Origin: Aquipseudomonas alcaligenes
Lineage (GTDB): Bacteria; Pseudomonadota; Gammaproteobacteria; Pseudomonadales; Pseudomonadaceae
NCBI RefSeq assembly: GCF_003205495.1
Contig: NZ_QJRX01000001.1
Location: 434,001-498,000, forward strand
Direction of reading: 5' to 3'
DNA: 64,000 bases
The position numbers and the translations under genes are program-made. A model generated the notes under the pieces. That model was not told the origin of the DNA. It saw only the letters and a list, made by a program, of their open reading frames with translations, and did not search any database. Position 1 is the stretch's first letter. Every line of letters begins with the position of its first letter. Below, one piece after another: positions 51,627 through 60,328 of this stretch.

Positions 51627-52631
51627 TTGCGGGTTCTGCTGATCAAGACTTCTTCGCTGGGCGACGTGATCCACACCCTGCCGGCGCTCACCGACGCGGC
51701 GCGGGCCATCCCCGGCATCCAGTTCGACTGGGTGGTGGAGGAGGGCTTCGCCGAGATTCCCGCCTGGCACCCGGCCGTGGCGCAGGTGATCCCGGTGGCC
51801 ATCCGCCGCTGGCGCAAGCACCTGCTGCAGACCTGGAAGAGTGGCGAGTGGAAGCGCTTCAAGCAGCGCCTGGGCGAGGTCGACTACGACCTGGTGATCG
51901 ATGCCCAGGGCCTGTTCAAGAGCGCGGTGCTGACCCGTTACAGCAAGGCGCCGGTGGCCGGCCTGGACCGTGACTCGGCGCGCGAGCCGCTGGCCTGCCG
52001 CTTCTATGATCGCCTGTATGCAGTGCCCAAGGAGCAGCACGCCCTGGAACGCACCCGCCAGCTGTTCGCCCAGGCCCTGGGCTACGAGCTGCCGCAGCAG
52101 ATCGGCGACTACGGTCTGGATCGCGCGGCCATGGCCGATGCGTCCGCCCAGCCCTACCTGCTGTTCCTGCATGGCACCACCTGGGCCAGCAAGCACTGGC
52201 CGGAGGCCGACTGGCGCGCCCTGGCCGAACGCATGGCGGCGCAGGGCTGGGCCATCCGCCTGCCCTGGGGCAACGAGACCGAGCGTGAGCGCGCCCAGCG
52301 CATCGTCGCCGGCATCGACAACGCCGCCGTGCTGCCCAGGCTGAATCTGGCTGGCGTGGCCAAGGTGATCGCCGGCGCCACCGCCTGCGTCGCCGTGGAC
52401 ACCGGCCTCGGCCACCTGGCGGCGGCGCTCGATGTGCCGACCATTTCCCTCTACGGGCCGACCCTGCCAGGCAAGGTCGGCGCCTATGGGCGCGGCCAGG
52501 TGCACCTGTGCGCCACCGGGCCGGGTGCCGGCCAGGGTGACCGCCACAAGCCCTGCTTCGACGGCCTCGATGCCCAGCGCGTTGGTGATGCGCTGAACGC
52601 CATGCTGCTGGCGCAGCAGGAGGCGGTGTGA
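51627..52631 (+). CDS. waaC: ADP-heptose:LPS heptosyltransferase I
   Basis: A 334-residue GT9 enzyme that adds the first heptose to Kdo. It starts at TTG with GAGGT about 10 nt upstream and reads (M)-R-V-L-L-I-K-T-S-S-L-G-D-V-I-H-T-L-P-A-L. The donor block is V-A-V-D-T-G-L-G-H-L-A-A-A-L-D-V-P-T near residue 252. It directly follows waaF and its stop overlaps the start of waaG (TGATG). Confidence 0.97.
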   Translation: MRVLLIKTSSLGDVIHTLPALTDAARAIPGIQFDWVVEEGFAEIPAWHPAVAQVIPVAIRRWRKHLLQTWKSGEWKRFKQRLGEVDYDLVIDAQGLFKSAVLTRYSKAPVAGLDRDSAREPLACRFYDRLYAVPKEQHALERTRQLFAQALGYELPQQIGDYGLDRAAMADASAQPYLLFLHGTTWASKHWPEADWRALAERMAAQGWAIRLPWGNETERERAQRIVAGIDNAAVLPRLNLAGVAKVIAGATACVAVDTGLGHLAAALDVPTISLYGPTLPGKVGAYGRGQVHLCATGPGAGQGDRHKPCFDGLDAQRVGDALNAMLLAQQEAV

Positions 52632-53752
52632 TGCAGTTGGCCTTCGTGCTCTACAAATACTTCCCGTTCGGCGGCCTGCAGCGCGATTTCATGCGCATCG
52701 CCCTGGAGTGCCAGGCGCGCGGTCATGCCATCCGCGTCTACACGCCGATCTGGGAGGGCGAAGTGCCCGCCGGTTTCGATGTGCGGGTGGCGCCGATCAA
52801 GGCGTTCTTCAACCATCATCGCAACGAGAAGTTCAGCGCCTGGCTGGCCGCCGACCTGGCGCGCGACCCGGTGGATCGGGTGGTGGGCTTCAACAAGATG
52901 CCGGGCCTCGACGTCTACTACGCCGCCGACGGCTGCTACGAAGACAAGGCGCAGACCCTGCGCGCGCCGATCTACAAGCGCTGGGGCCGCTACAAGCATT
53001 TCGCCGACTATGAGCGGGCGGTGTTCGCCCCGGAGTCGAAGACCGAGATCCTGATGATCTCCGAAGTGCAGCAGCCGCTGTTCATAAAGCATTATCAGAC
53101 TCCGGAGGCGCGCTTCCACCTGCTGCCGCCGGGCATCGCCGCCGATCGCCGTGCGCCGGCCAATGCCGGCGAGATCCGCGCCGAGTTCCGCCGCGAGTTC
53201 CAGCTGACCGACGACGACCTGCTGCTGGTGCAGATCGGCTCCGGCTTCAAGACCAAGGGCCTGGACCGCAGCCTCAAGGCCCTGGCCGCGCTGCCGCGCG
53301 AGCTGAAGAAACGCACCCGCCTGATCGCCATCGGCCAGGACGACCCCAAGCCCTTCCTGGTGCAGGTCAAGGCGCTGGGGCTGTCCGATCAGGTGCAGAT
53401 TCTCAAGGGGCGCAGCGATATTCCGCGCTTCCTGCTTGGCGCCGATCTGCTGGTTCATCCGGCCTACAACGAGAACACCGGTACCGTGCTGCTGGAGGCG
53501 CTGGTCTCCGGCTTGCCGGTGCTAGTCAGCGCAGTCTGCGGCTATGCCCACTACATCGCCGAAGCCGAGGCCGGGCGCGTGGTGCCGACGCCGTTCGAGC
53601 AGGAGGTGTTCAACCGCATGCTCGCCGAGATGCTTGGCGACGACGCGGCGCGCGCCAAGTGGGGCGCCAATGGTCTGGCCTTCGCCGACTCGGCCGACCT
53701 CTATTCCATGCCGCAGCGCGCGGCTGACGTGATCCTGGCGGAGCGCGCATGA
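52631..53752 (+). CDS. waaG: UDP-glucose:(heptosyl)LPS alpha-1,3-glucosyltransferase-type WaaG
   Basis: A 373-residue GT4 enzyme of the LPS core. It opens M-Q-L-A-F-V-L-Y-K-Y-F-P-F-G-G-L-Q-R-D and has the GT4 donor-binding segment N-E-N-T-G-T-V-L-L-E-A-L-V-S-G-L-P-V near residue 280. In P. aeruginosa the equivalent adds the first outer-core sugar, probably galactosamine, instead of glucose. The start ATG overlaps the waaC stop; the GTG just before it is rejected. It overlaps waaP by 4 nt. Confidence 0.95.
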   Translation: MQLAFVLYKYFPFGGLQRDFMRIALECQARGHAIRVYTPIWEGEVPAGFDVRVAPIKAFFNHHRNEKFSAWLAADLARDPVDRVVGFNKMPGLDVYYAADGCYEDKAQTLRAPIYKRWGRYKHFADYERAVFAPESKTEILMISEVQQPLFIKHYQTPEARFHLLPPGIAADRRAPANAGEIRAEFRREFQLTDDDLLLVQIGSGFKTKGLDRSLKALAALPRELKKRTRLIAIGQDDPKPFLVQVKALGLSDQVQILKGRSDIPRFLLGADLLVHPAYNENTGTVLLEALVSGLPVLVSAVCGYAHYIAEAEAGRVVPTPFEQEVFNRMLAEMLGDDAARAKWGANGLAFADSADLYSMPQRAADVILAERA

Positions 53753-54555
53753 AACTGATGCTTGCCGAGCCGTTCAAGGGCCTGTGGGCCGGACAGGATG
53801 CCTTCGTCGCCGTGGAGGCCCTGCAGGGCCAGGTCTACCGCGAGCTGGAGGGGCGCCGCACGCTGCGCACCGAGGTCGGCGGGCGTGGCTACTTCGTCAA
53901 GATCCACCGCGGCATCGGCTGGGGCGAGATCGTCAAGAACCTGCTCAGTGCCAAGCTGCCGGTGCTCGGTGCCGGCCAGGAATGGCGGGCGATCCAGCGC
54001 CTGACCGAGGCCGGCGTGCCGACCATGACCGCCGTGGCCTATGGCGAGCGCGGCAGCAATCCGGCGGCGCAGCACTCCTTTATCGTCACCGAGGAACTGG
54101 CGCCGACCACCGACCTGGAGCAGCTGACCCTGAACTGGGCCCAGCAGCCGCCCGAGCCGCGCCTCAAGCGCGCGCTGATCGACGAAGTGGCGACGATGGT
54201 CGGCGCCATGCACCGGGCCGGGGTCAATCACCGCGACTGCTATATCTGCCACTTCCTGCTGCACACCGACAAGCCGGTAACGGCGGACGATTTCCGCCTC
54301 TCGGTGATCGACCTACACCGGGCCCAGGTACGCAGCTCCGTCCCCCTGCGCTGGCGCAACAAGGACCTGGCCGCGCTGTATTTCTCCGCCCTGGACATCG
54401 GCCTGACCCGCCGCGACAAGCTGCGCTTCCTGCGCACCTACTTCCAACGCCCGCTGCGCGACATCCTGCGCGACGAGGCACGGCTGCTGGCCTGGCTGGA
54501 GCGCAAGGCGGACAAACTGTATGAACGCAAGCAGCGCTACGGGGATGCGCTGTGA
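53749..54555 (+). CDS. waaP: LPS core heptose(I) kinase WaaP
   Basis: A 268-residue protein-kinase-like enzyme that phosphorylates heptose I, which is essential in P. aeruginosa. The ATP-binding Lys is in G-Y-F-V-K-I-H-R-G-I-G-W-G-E-I near residue 45. The catalytic Asp is in N-H-R-D-C-Y-I-C-H-F near residue 163, and the metal Asp is in S-V-I-D-L-H-R-A-Q near residue 187. It overlaps waaG by 4 nt and the next gene by 4 nt (GTGA). Confidence 0.96.
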   Translation: MKLMLAEPFKGLWAGQDAFVAVEALQGQVYRELEGRRTLRTEVGGRGYFVKIHRGIGWGEIVKNLLSAKLPVLGAGQEWRAIQRLTEAGVPTMTAVAYGERGSNPAAQHSFIVTEELAPTTDLEQLTLNWAQQPPEPRLKRALIDEVATMVGAMHRAGVNHRDCYICHFLLHTDKPVTADDFRLSVIDLHRAQVRSSVPLRWRNKDLAALYFSALDIGLTRRDKLRFLRTYFQRPLRDILRDEARLLAWLERKADKLYERKQRYGDAL

Positions 54556-55535
54556 ATCGGGATATTGCTATGACACAAATGGATTGGCGCGACAAGCGTG
54601 TGACCATCGTGCCGTGCTCTGCCCTCGGGGATGTCACTCTCTACCTGCACCTGGCCTGGCTATTCCACCGCGCGGGTGCGCGGGTGCGCTTCGTCGCCGG
54701 CACCCTGTATCCGGCGCGCGACTACTTCGACTGGTTGCAGGTGGAGTCCGCGCAGGTAGTCGATCTGTTGGCGCTGGCCGCCGAGAACGATCTGGTCATC
54801 AGCTACGTCAACTGGCTTACGCAGGATCCGCAGCGCATGCCGGAGATTCTCTCCCGGGCCAATATTGCCTTCGTCACGGCGAAGAAGTTGTCGCCACGCC
54901 TGGGGATCGAGGGGCGCGAGGTACGAGTCGGCGAGCGTGTGTTCGCCGGCGCCAGTCGCGCACTGTGCCTGCGCTCGCGAGCGGGCATGAGCATGGTGCA
55001 GTGGATCGACGAGTACGCTTCCAGTGTCTTCGGTCTGCGCAGTGAGGGCACGCTGACTGTCCGGCGCGCGAGCGCTTGCCCCGATGCCCATCGCCGCGTG
55101 GCCATCTTCCCGACTACGCCGCACGACAAGAAGAACTACGCGCAGGCCGGATTCCTCTGGCTGGCGCGGCGCCTGCGTGCGCAAGGCTGGGTCGTCGAGT
55201 TTGTCGGCATGCCCAGGGAATACGATGCACTGGCACATGCCTACAACGGGTTCCCGGTGCATTCCTTTGCCGATGTCCGTGGCCTGATGGACTTCCTTGC
55301 GACCTGCGCGGTGGTCATCAGCAATGACTCGGGAGGCGGGCACCTGGGCTCCCTGATGGGTTTGCGCAGCTTCACCATTACCCGCAAGCACGCGAACTTC
55401 GTCTGGCGCCCGGGGTTCAATGAGCGCAACGAGGTGCTGGCGCCACTGGCCAGCTTCAAGCTGCTGGGGCGCTACATCTGGCGCCCGTTTATCCCAGTCT
55501 GGCGTATTCCGCGGCGCTTGGGGCGGGCGCGCTGA
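54552..55535 (+). CDS. GT9/GT-B-like protein, extra gene in the LPS core operon
   Basis: A 327-residue protein resembling heptosyltransferases in its N-terminus (V-T-I-V-P-C-S-A-L-G-D-V-T-L-Y-L-H-L-A-W-L) and in its donor-side block (V-V-I-S-N-D-S-G-G-G-H-L-G-S-L-M-G-L near residue 253). It ends with a basic tail (W-R-I-P-R-R-L-G-R-A-R) that could bind membranes. The GTG start overlaps waaP by 4 nt; an ATG at 54570 (M-T-Q-M-D-W) is the alternative. From memory P. aeruginosa has no gene at this place, waaP being followed directly by wapP. The acceptor and sugar are unknown. Confidence 0.75.
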   Translation: MNRDIAMTQMDWRDKRVTIVPCSALGDVTLYLHLAWLFHRAGARVRFVAGTLYPARDYFDWLQVESAQVVDLLALAAENDLVISYVNWLTQDPQRMPEILSRANIAFVTAKKLSPRLGIEGREVRVGERVFAGASRALCLRSRAGMSMVQWIDEYASSVFGLRSEGTLTVRRASACPDAHRRVAIFPTTPHDKKNYAQAGFLWLARRLRAQGWVVEFVGMPREYDALAHAYNGFPVHSFADVRGLMDFLATCAVVISNDSGGGHLGSLMGLRSFTITRKHANFVWRPGFNERNEVLAPLASFKLLGRYIWRPFIPVWRIPRRLGRAR

Positions 55536-56269
55536 TGGCGAATTGGACGTTAATGCCTGAATACGGCGCGCTGCACCAGGATCTGGGCTCGCTGGCGGCC
55601 GTGTTCGCCCTGCAGGGGCGGAGGCTGACTTCCGACCCGCTGTCCGAAGTGATCCTCATCGAGCGCGACGGCGTGCGCTACTACGTCAAGCGCTACTGGG
55701 GCGCCGGCAAGGGCCTGCGTCGCTACATCGGCCGGCCGCGGGTCAAGGCCGAGTGGCAGAATCTGAAGAACTTCGCCAAGTGGGGCATTCCCACCGCACC
55801 CATCGTCGCCTACGGCCTGGAGCGCAGAGGTGGCGCCTTCGTGCGCGGCGCGCTGATCACCCGCGAGCTGGAGCAGACCCGTGACCTGGCCGCTATGGCC
55901 AATAGCCGTGATGAGCGCCTGCGCGACGCCGGCTGGGTGGATGGTGTCAGTCGCCAGCTGGCCCGGGCGACCCGCGCCCTGCACGACCACCATTTCGCCC
56001 ACAACGACCTGAAGTGGCGCAACCTGCTGGTCAACGAGCAGGCCGAGCTGTTCCTGATCGACTGTCCGACCGGCAGCTTCTGGTGGGGGCCGTTCCTGCG
56101 CTACCGGGTGATCAAGGACCTCGCCTGCCTGGACAAGGTCGCCAGCAAGGTGCTGACGCGCAGCCAGCGTCTGCGCTTCTTCCTGCAGTACCGTGGGCGC
56201 GAGCGACTCTCTAGTGGCGACAAGCGCCGCGTGCGGCAGATAGTGAAATTCTTCGAGGGCAGGGAATGA
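55535..56269 (+). CDS. wapP: LPS core kinase-like protein WapP
   Basis: A 244-residue InaA/WaaP-type kinase-fold protein. The ATP Lys is in Y-Y-V-K-R-Y-W-G-A-G-K near residue 52. The catalytic loop A-H-N-D-L-K-W-R-N-L-L is near residue 153 and the metal Asp is in L-F-L-I-D-C-P-T-G near residue 170. All key residues are present, so it should be active. In P. aeruginosa the matching gene is needed for inner-core heptose phosphorylation. It starts in an overlap of one base with the preceding gene and overlaps the next gene by 4 nt. Confidence 0.82.
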   Translation: MANWTLMPEYGALHQDLGSLAAVFALQGRRLTSDPLSEVILIERDGVRYYVKRYWGAGKGLRRYIGRPRVKAEWQNLKNFAKWGIPTAPIVAYGLERRGGAFVRGALITRELEQTRDLAAMANSRDERLRDAGWVDGVSRQLARATRALHDHHFAHNDLKWRNLLVNEQAELFLIDCPTGSFWWGPFLRYRVIKDLACLDKVASKVLTRSQRLRFFLQYRGRERLSSGDKRRVRQIVKFFEGRE

Positions 56270-57009
56270 GCGATTTCATCGCCGCCGAGGATCGCGCCAT
56301 CCTCGAACGCCACGGACTGGCCGATTACGACGCGCTGTGGGCGCTGCAACTGGAAGCGGTGGACGAGCCCAACACCGAGCGCGGTGGCTGGAGCAGCGTC
56401 TATCGCCTCGACCTGGGCGAGGCGGCCTATTACCTCAAGCGCCAGAGCAATCACCTGACCCACAGCCTGCTGCGCCCGCTGGGCGAACCGACCTTCGCCC
56501 GCGAATTCCGCAATATCCGCCGCTATGCCGCGCTGGGTATTCCCGCGCTGCAGGCAGCCTTCTTCGCCGAGCGGCGGCTGCCCGGCGAGCGTCGCGCCAT
56601 CCTGCTGACCCGCGCGCTGGATGGCTGGCAGGACCTGGATCACTGGCTGCAGGGTTGGGCGCAGTTGGACGGCGCCCGCCGCGCGGCCATCCTGCACTCC
56701 TGTGGCACGCTGGCGCGGCGGCTGCACGCGGCCGGCCAGGTACACGGCTGCTTCTACCCCAAGCACATCTTCCTGAAAGAGCACGGCGAAGGCTTCGCGG
56801 CGCAGCTGATCGACCTGGAGAAGACCCGTCCGCTGTTGCTCGGCGAGCGCGACCGGATCAGGGACCTGGAGCCGCTGCTGCGCCGCGCCAGCGTCTGGAG
56901 CGAGGCCGAGGTGTGCCAGTTGCTGGCCGCCTACCTGGGCGAGGCGGGCGACATCGAACGCTGGAGCCAGCGTCTCGGCGCGCGCCGCCGGCACAAGGAG
57001 TCGCGCTGA
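56266..57009 (+). CDS. InaA-like kinase-fold protein (possible WapQ) with altered catalytic loop
   Basis: A 247-residue kinase-fold protein. The N-lobe Lys is in A-Y-Y-L-K-R-Q-S-N near residue 60. The catalytic loop reads V-H-G-C-F-Y-P-K-H-I-F-L near residue 160, with Cys where the catalytic Asp is expected and His where Asn is expected. The metal Asp remains (Q-L-I-D-L-E-K-T-R). This H-G-C-x-Y-P-K-H pattern is typical of the InaA subgroup, so it is a family trait and not a mutation. It may be the wapQ equivalent; the symbol is left open. It overlaps neighbours by 4 nt and 1 nt. Confidence 0.78.
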   Translation: MSDFIAAEDRAILERHGLADYDALWALQLEAVDEPNTERGGWSSVYRLDLGEAAYYLKRQSNHLTHSLLRPLGEPTFAREFRNIRRYAALGIPALQAAFFAERRLPGERRAILLTRALDGWQDLDHWLQGWAQLDGARRAAILHSCGTLARRLHAAGQVHGCFYPKHIFLKEHGEGFAAQLIDLEKTRPLLLGERDRIRDLEPLLRRASVWSEAEVCQLLAAYLGEAGDIERWSQRLGARRRHKESR

Positions 57010-58430
57010 TGCAGCTGGCCGATCTGCAGCTTGCCGGGCGCGCGCCTGAATTACCCCTGCAGCTGGTGCTGAATGGCGAGCCGCTGGTGCTGGAGCGCCT
57101 GCTGCGGGTGCTGCCGGGGCAGCGCTATGTCGGTCTGGCACGCTGGCGCGGCCGCGCGGTGCTGGCCAAGCTGCTGGTCGGCGGCAAGGCCGAGCGGCAT
57201 TTTCAGCGCGAGCTGAGCGGTGCGCGCCTGCTGGCCGAGCAGGGGCTGTGCACGCCCGAGCTGCTGGCTGAGGGCTTCGTGGCTGGTCAGGGCGGCTGGC
57301 TGCTGTTCGACTACCTGGAGAGCGCCGAGAGCCTGTGGGATGCCTGGCGCGCCGTCGAGCGCGAAACCCTGCTGTCCGACGCGCAGCAGACGGTGCTGGG
57401 CGAGGCGCTGAATGCCATCGGCCAGCTGCATGCCAGGGGGCTGTGGCAGGCCGACCTGCACCTGGACAACCTGCTGCGGCACGATGGCCACCTGTTCGTC
57501 ATCGATGGCGGCGGCGTGCAGGTCGAGACGGCCGGCCAGCCGCTGTCGCGCCAGCGCGTGCTGGAGAACCTCGGGGTGTTTTTCGCCCAGCTGCCGGCCG
57601 AGCTGGAACCCTTCACTGAGGAGCTGCTGGTGCACTACCTGCTGGCCAATGGCGAACATGCCCTGCCGCTGGAGGCGCTGCTCAAGGAAGTGGCGAAGGT
57701 GCGGCGCTGGCGCCTGCGCGACTACCTGAAGAAGGTCGGTCGGGATTGCAGCCTGTTCGCGGCCAAAATCGGTGCCTTCGGCCTGCGCGTGGTGCGTCGC
57801 GAGCAGGACGCCGAGCTGGCGCCGCTGCTGGATCAGATCGACGCGCGCATCGACGCCGGGCATATCTACAAGACCGGCGGCGCGGCCACCGTTGCCCGGG
57901 TCGAGCTGAATGGCCGGCCGCTGGTGGTCAAACGCTACAACATCAAAAGCTGGCTGCACTGGCTCAAGCGTTTCTGGCGTCCCAGCCGGGCCTGGCACAG
58001 CTGGGTCGAGGGTAATCGCCTGGAGCTGCTGGGCATCGCCACGCCGCGCCCGCTGGCGGTGCTCGAGCGGCGCTGGTGCTGGCTGCGCGGCCGTGCCTAT
58101 CTGGTGACCGACTACTGTGGTGGCGAGGACCTGATCGCGCGCTTCACGCCGCATGTCGATGGCTGCCCGCCGGAAGCCGAGCTGGTGGCGCTGGACCGGC
58201 TGTTCGCCGCGCTGATCCGCGAGCGCATCAGCCACGGTGACTTCAAGGGGCACAACCTGTTCTGGGACCAGGGCCGCTGGAGCCTGATCGACCTCGACGC
58301 CATGCACCAGCACGCCGGGCCGAGCGGCTTCGCCCGTGCCTACGCCCGCGACCGCGCGCGCTTCCTGCGCAACTGGCCGGCGGATTCCGCCCTGCACCGC
58401 CTGTTGGACGCGCGCCTGCCACGTTTGTGA
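57009..58430 (+). CDS. Tandem LPS kinase-like protein (two kinase domains)
   Basis: A 473-residue protein with two kinase-fold domains. Domain 1 (about 15-215) has the catalytic loop W-Q-A-D-L-H-L-D-N-L-L near residue 150 and F-V-I-D-G-G-G. Domain 2 (about 285-465) has R-P-L-V-V-K-R-Y-N-I-K near residue 307, catalytic loop S-H-G-D-F-K-G-H-N-L-F near residue 412, and S-L-I-D-L-D-A-M. Both keep their catalytic Asp. The likely substrates are core heptoses or their phosphates, going by neighbours. The start overlaps the preceding stop (TGATG). A 143-nt gap with a -10-like box follows before the carbamoyltransferase. Confidence 0.85.
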   Translation: MQLADLQLAGRAPELPLQLVLNGEPLVLERLLRVLPGQRYVGLARWRGRAVLAKLLVGGKAERHFQRELSGARLLAEQGLCTPELLAEGFVAGQGGWLLFDYLESAESLWDAWRAVERETLLSDAQQTVLGEALNAIGQLHARGLWQADLHLDNLLRHDGHLFVIDGGGVQVETAGQPLSRQRVLENLGVFFAQLPAELEPFTEELLVHYLLANGEHALPLEALLKEVAKVRRWRLRDYLKKVGRDCSLFAAKIGAFGLRVVRREQDAELAPLLDQIDARIDAGHIYKTGGAATVARVELNGRPLVVKRYNIKSWLHWLKRFWRPSRAWHSWVEGNRLELLGIATPRPLAVLERRWCWLRGRAYLVTDYCGGEDLIARFTPHVDGCPPEAELVALDRLFAALIRERISHGDFKGHNLFWDQGRWSLIDLDAMHQHAGPSGFARAYARDRARFLRNWPADSALHRLLDARLPRL

Positions 58431-58480
58431 CGGAACCGGGCGGTCGGCGCCCGGCGATACCCGTGGCGGGTGTCTGTCGC

Positions 58481-58486
58481 TATAAT
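58481..58486 (+). promoter_or_regulatory. Possible -10 box before the carbamoyltransferase gene
   Basis: A consensus TATAAT lies about 90 nt before the carbamoyltransferase start. The region 16-18 nt upstream has no good -35 box. It would make the wapO-wapH part partly independent of the waa operon. Confidence 0.45.
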
Positions 58487-58573
58487 CCCCAGCTTTGTTC
58501 GGGTGAACGACAGTTTCGCCCATCCACCTGTCCCGGCGGCATCGTCCGCCCGTAGCTGCAAAGAGGCTTTCCC

Positions 58574-60328
58574 GTGGCATTGACCATTCTCGGCCTGTCC
58601 GGCGCGCTCAGCCATGACCCGTCCGCCGCCCTGTACATCGACGGCAAGCTGATCGCGGCGGTCGAGGAAGAGCGCTTCGTGCGCGACAAGCATGCGAAGA
58701 ACCGCATGCCCTACGAGTCCGCCAAGTTCTGCCTGGAGCAGGCCGGGATCAAGCCCTCCGACGTCGATGTGGTGGCCATTCCCTTCGCCCCCATCTGCCT
58801 GTTCGGCAAGGCCCGCTGGCACTACGCCAAGCGCTACTGGTACGCGCCGGACCGCTCGCTCGACGCGATCCTGATGGGCAACCGCCGCTACAAGCGCTAC
58901 CACAAGAAGATCCAGTGGTGCCTGGAGCAGCTCGGCTTCGACCTGAAGAAGGTCAAGATCGAGCCGGTCGAGCACCACCTGGCCCACGCCGCCAGCGCCT
59001 ACCATTGCTCGGGGTTCAAGGAAAAGACCGCGATCCTCGGTATCGACGGCAAGGGCGAGTACGCCACCACCTTCTTCGGCTGGGGCGAGAACGGCAAGAT
59101 CCACAAGATCAAGGAGTTCTACGATCCGGATTCGCTCGGCGGCCTGTACGGCGCGATCACCGAGTTCCTCGGCTTCGAAATGCTCGACGGCGAGTTCAAG
59201 GTCATGGGCATGGCGCCCTACGGTGATGCCGCCAAGTACGATTTCTCGCGCCTGGCCAAGTTCGAGAACGGCGAGCTGATCATCAACACCGACTACGCCA
59301 ACGTCATCGGTTTCCGTCGCTACAAGGAGAACGGCAAGGGCTACTACTTCTCGCCCAAGCTGATCGAGTGGCTGGGCCCGAAGCGCCAGGGTGACATCGC
59401 CGACGACCCGTACATCCACTATGCCGCCAGCATGCAGGCACTGTTCGAGAAGCTGGCGCTGGAGATGATGGAGTACTACCTCGGCGACATCCTCAAGGAG
59501 ACCGGCAAGATCGCCTTCGCCGGCGGCTGCGCGCTGAACGTCAAGCTGAACCAGAAGATCATCGCCCGCGACGACGTCAAGGAGCTGTTCGTCCAGCCGG
59601 CGGCCGGCGATGCCGGTACCGCGGTCGGCGCCGCCGCCTATGTGTCGGTGGCCCGAGGTGTGCCGGTGGAGAAGATGGAACACGTCTACCTCGGCCCGGC
59701 CTACTCCAACGAAGAAGTCATTGCAGCGTGCGCCAAGCACCCGAATCAGCCGGTATTCAAACGCATCGACAACACCCCCGAGCGCATCGCCAGAATCATG
59801 GTCGATGGCAACCCGGTGGCCTGGTTCCAGGGTCGCATGGAGTTCGGCCCGCGCGCCCTCGGTGGCCGCTCGATCATCGGCTGCCCGAGCGTGCCGGGCG
59901 TGGCCGACCGCATCAACGAACAGATCAAGTTCCGCGAGCGCTGGCGGCCCTTCTGCCCGTCGATGCTCGACACCGTGGCGCCGAAGATGCTCAAGGTCGA
60001 TCATCCGAGCCCGTTCATGACCTTCACCTTCGAAGTGCATGAGGAGTGGAAGGAGCGCGTCGGCGAAGTGGTGCACGAGGACGGTACCTCGCGTGCGCAG
60101 GTGCTGGAGCGCCGCTTCAACCCGCGCTGGTACGACCTGATGCTGGAGCTGGAGAAACTGACCGGCAACGGCGTGTCGCTGAACACCTCGCTCAACCGCC
60201 GTGGCGAGCCGATGATCTGCTCGCCCACCGACGCCCTGAACATGTTCTACGGCTCGGACCTGCAGTACCTGATCATGGAAGACATCCTGGTGGTCAAGGA
60301 CGGTCGCGACTGGTATGACCACGTCTGA
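58574..60328 (+). CDS. wapO: LPS core O-carbamoyltransferase (NodU/CmcH family)
   Basis: A 584-residue carbamoyltransferase that transfers carbamoyl from carbamoyl phosphate through an adenylated intermediate. The N-terminal YrdC-Kae1-like part opens L-T-I-L-G-L-S-G-A-L-S-H-D-P-S-A-A-L and has the metal His motif E-H-H-L-A-H-A-A-S-A-Y near residue 135. The C-terminal half includes F-G-P-R-A-L-G-G-R-S-I-I near residue 420. In P. aeruginosa the protein at this place carbamoylates inner-core heptose. The start is GTG. It overlaps wapH by 14 nt. Confidence 0.93.
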   Translation: MALTILGLSGALSHDPSAALYIDGKLIAAVEEERFVRDKHAKNRMPYESAKFCLEQAGIKPSDVDVVAIPFAPICLFGKARWHYAKRYWYAPDRSLDAILMGNRRYKRYHKKIQWCLEQLGFDLKKVKIEPVEHHLAHAASAYHCSGFKEKTAILGIDGKGEYATTFFGWGENGKIHKIKEFYDPDSLGGLYGAITEFLGFEMLDGEFKVMGMAPYGDAAKYDFSRLAKFENGELIINTDYANVIGFRRYKENGKGYYFSPKLIEWLGPKRQGDIADDPYIHYAASMQALFEKLALEMMEYYLGDILKETGKIAFAGGCALNVKLNQKIIARDDVKELFVQPAAGDAGTAVGAAAYVSVARGVPVEKMEHVYLGPAYSNEEVIAACAKHPNQPVFKRIDNTPERIARIMVDGNPVAWFQGRMEFGPRALGGRSIIGCPSVPGVADRINEQIKFRERWRPFCPSMLDTVAPKMLKVDHPSPFMTFTFEVHEEWKERVGEVVHEDGTSRAQVLERRFNPRWYDLMLELEKLTGNGVSLNTSLNRRGEPMICSPTDALNMFYGSDLQYLIMEDILVVKDGRDWYDHV

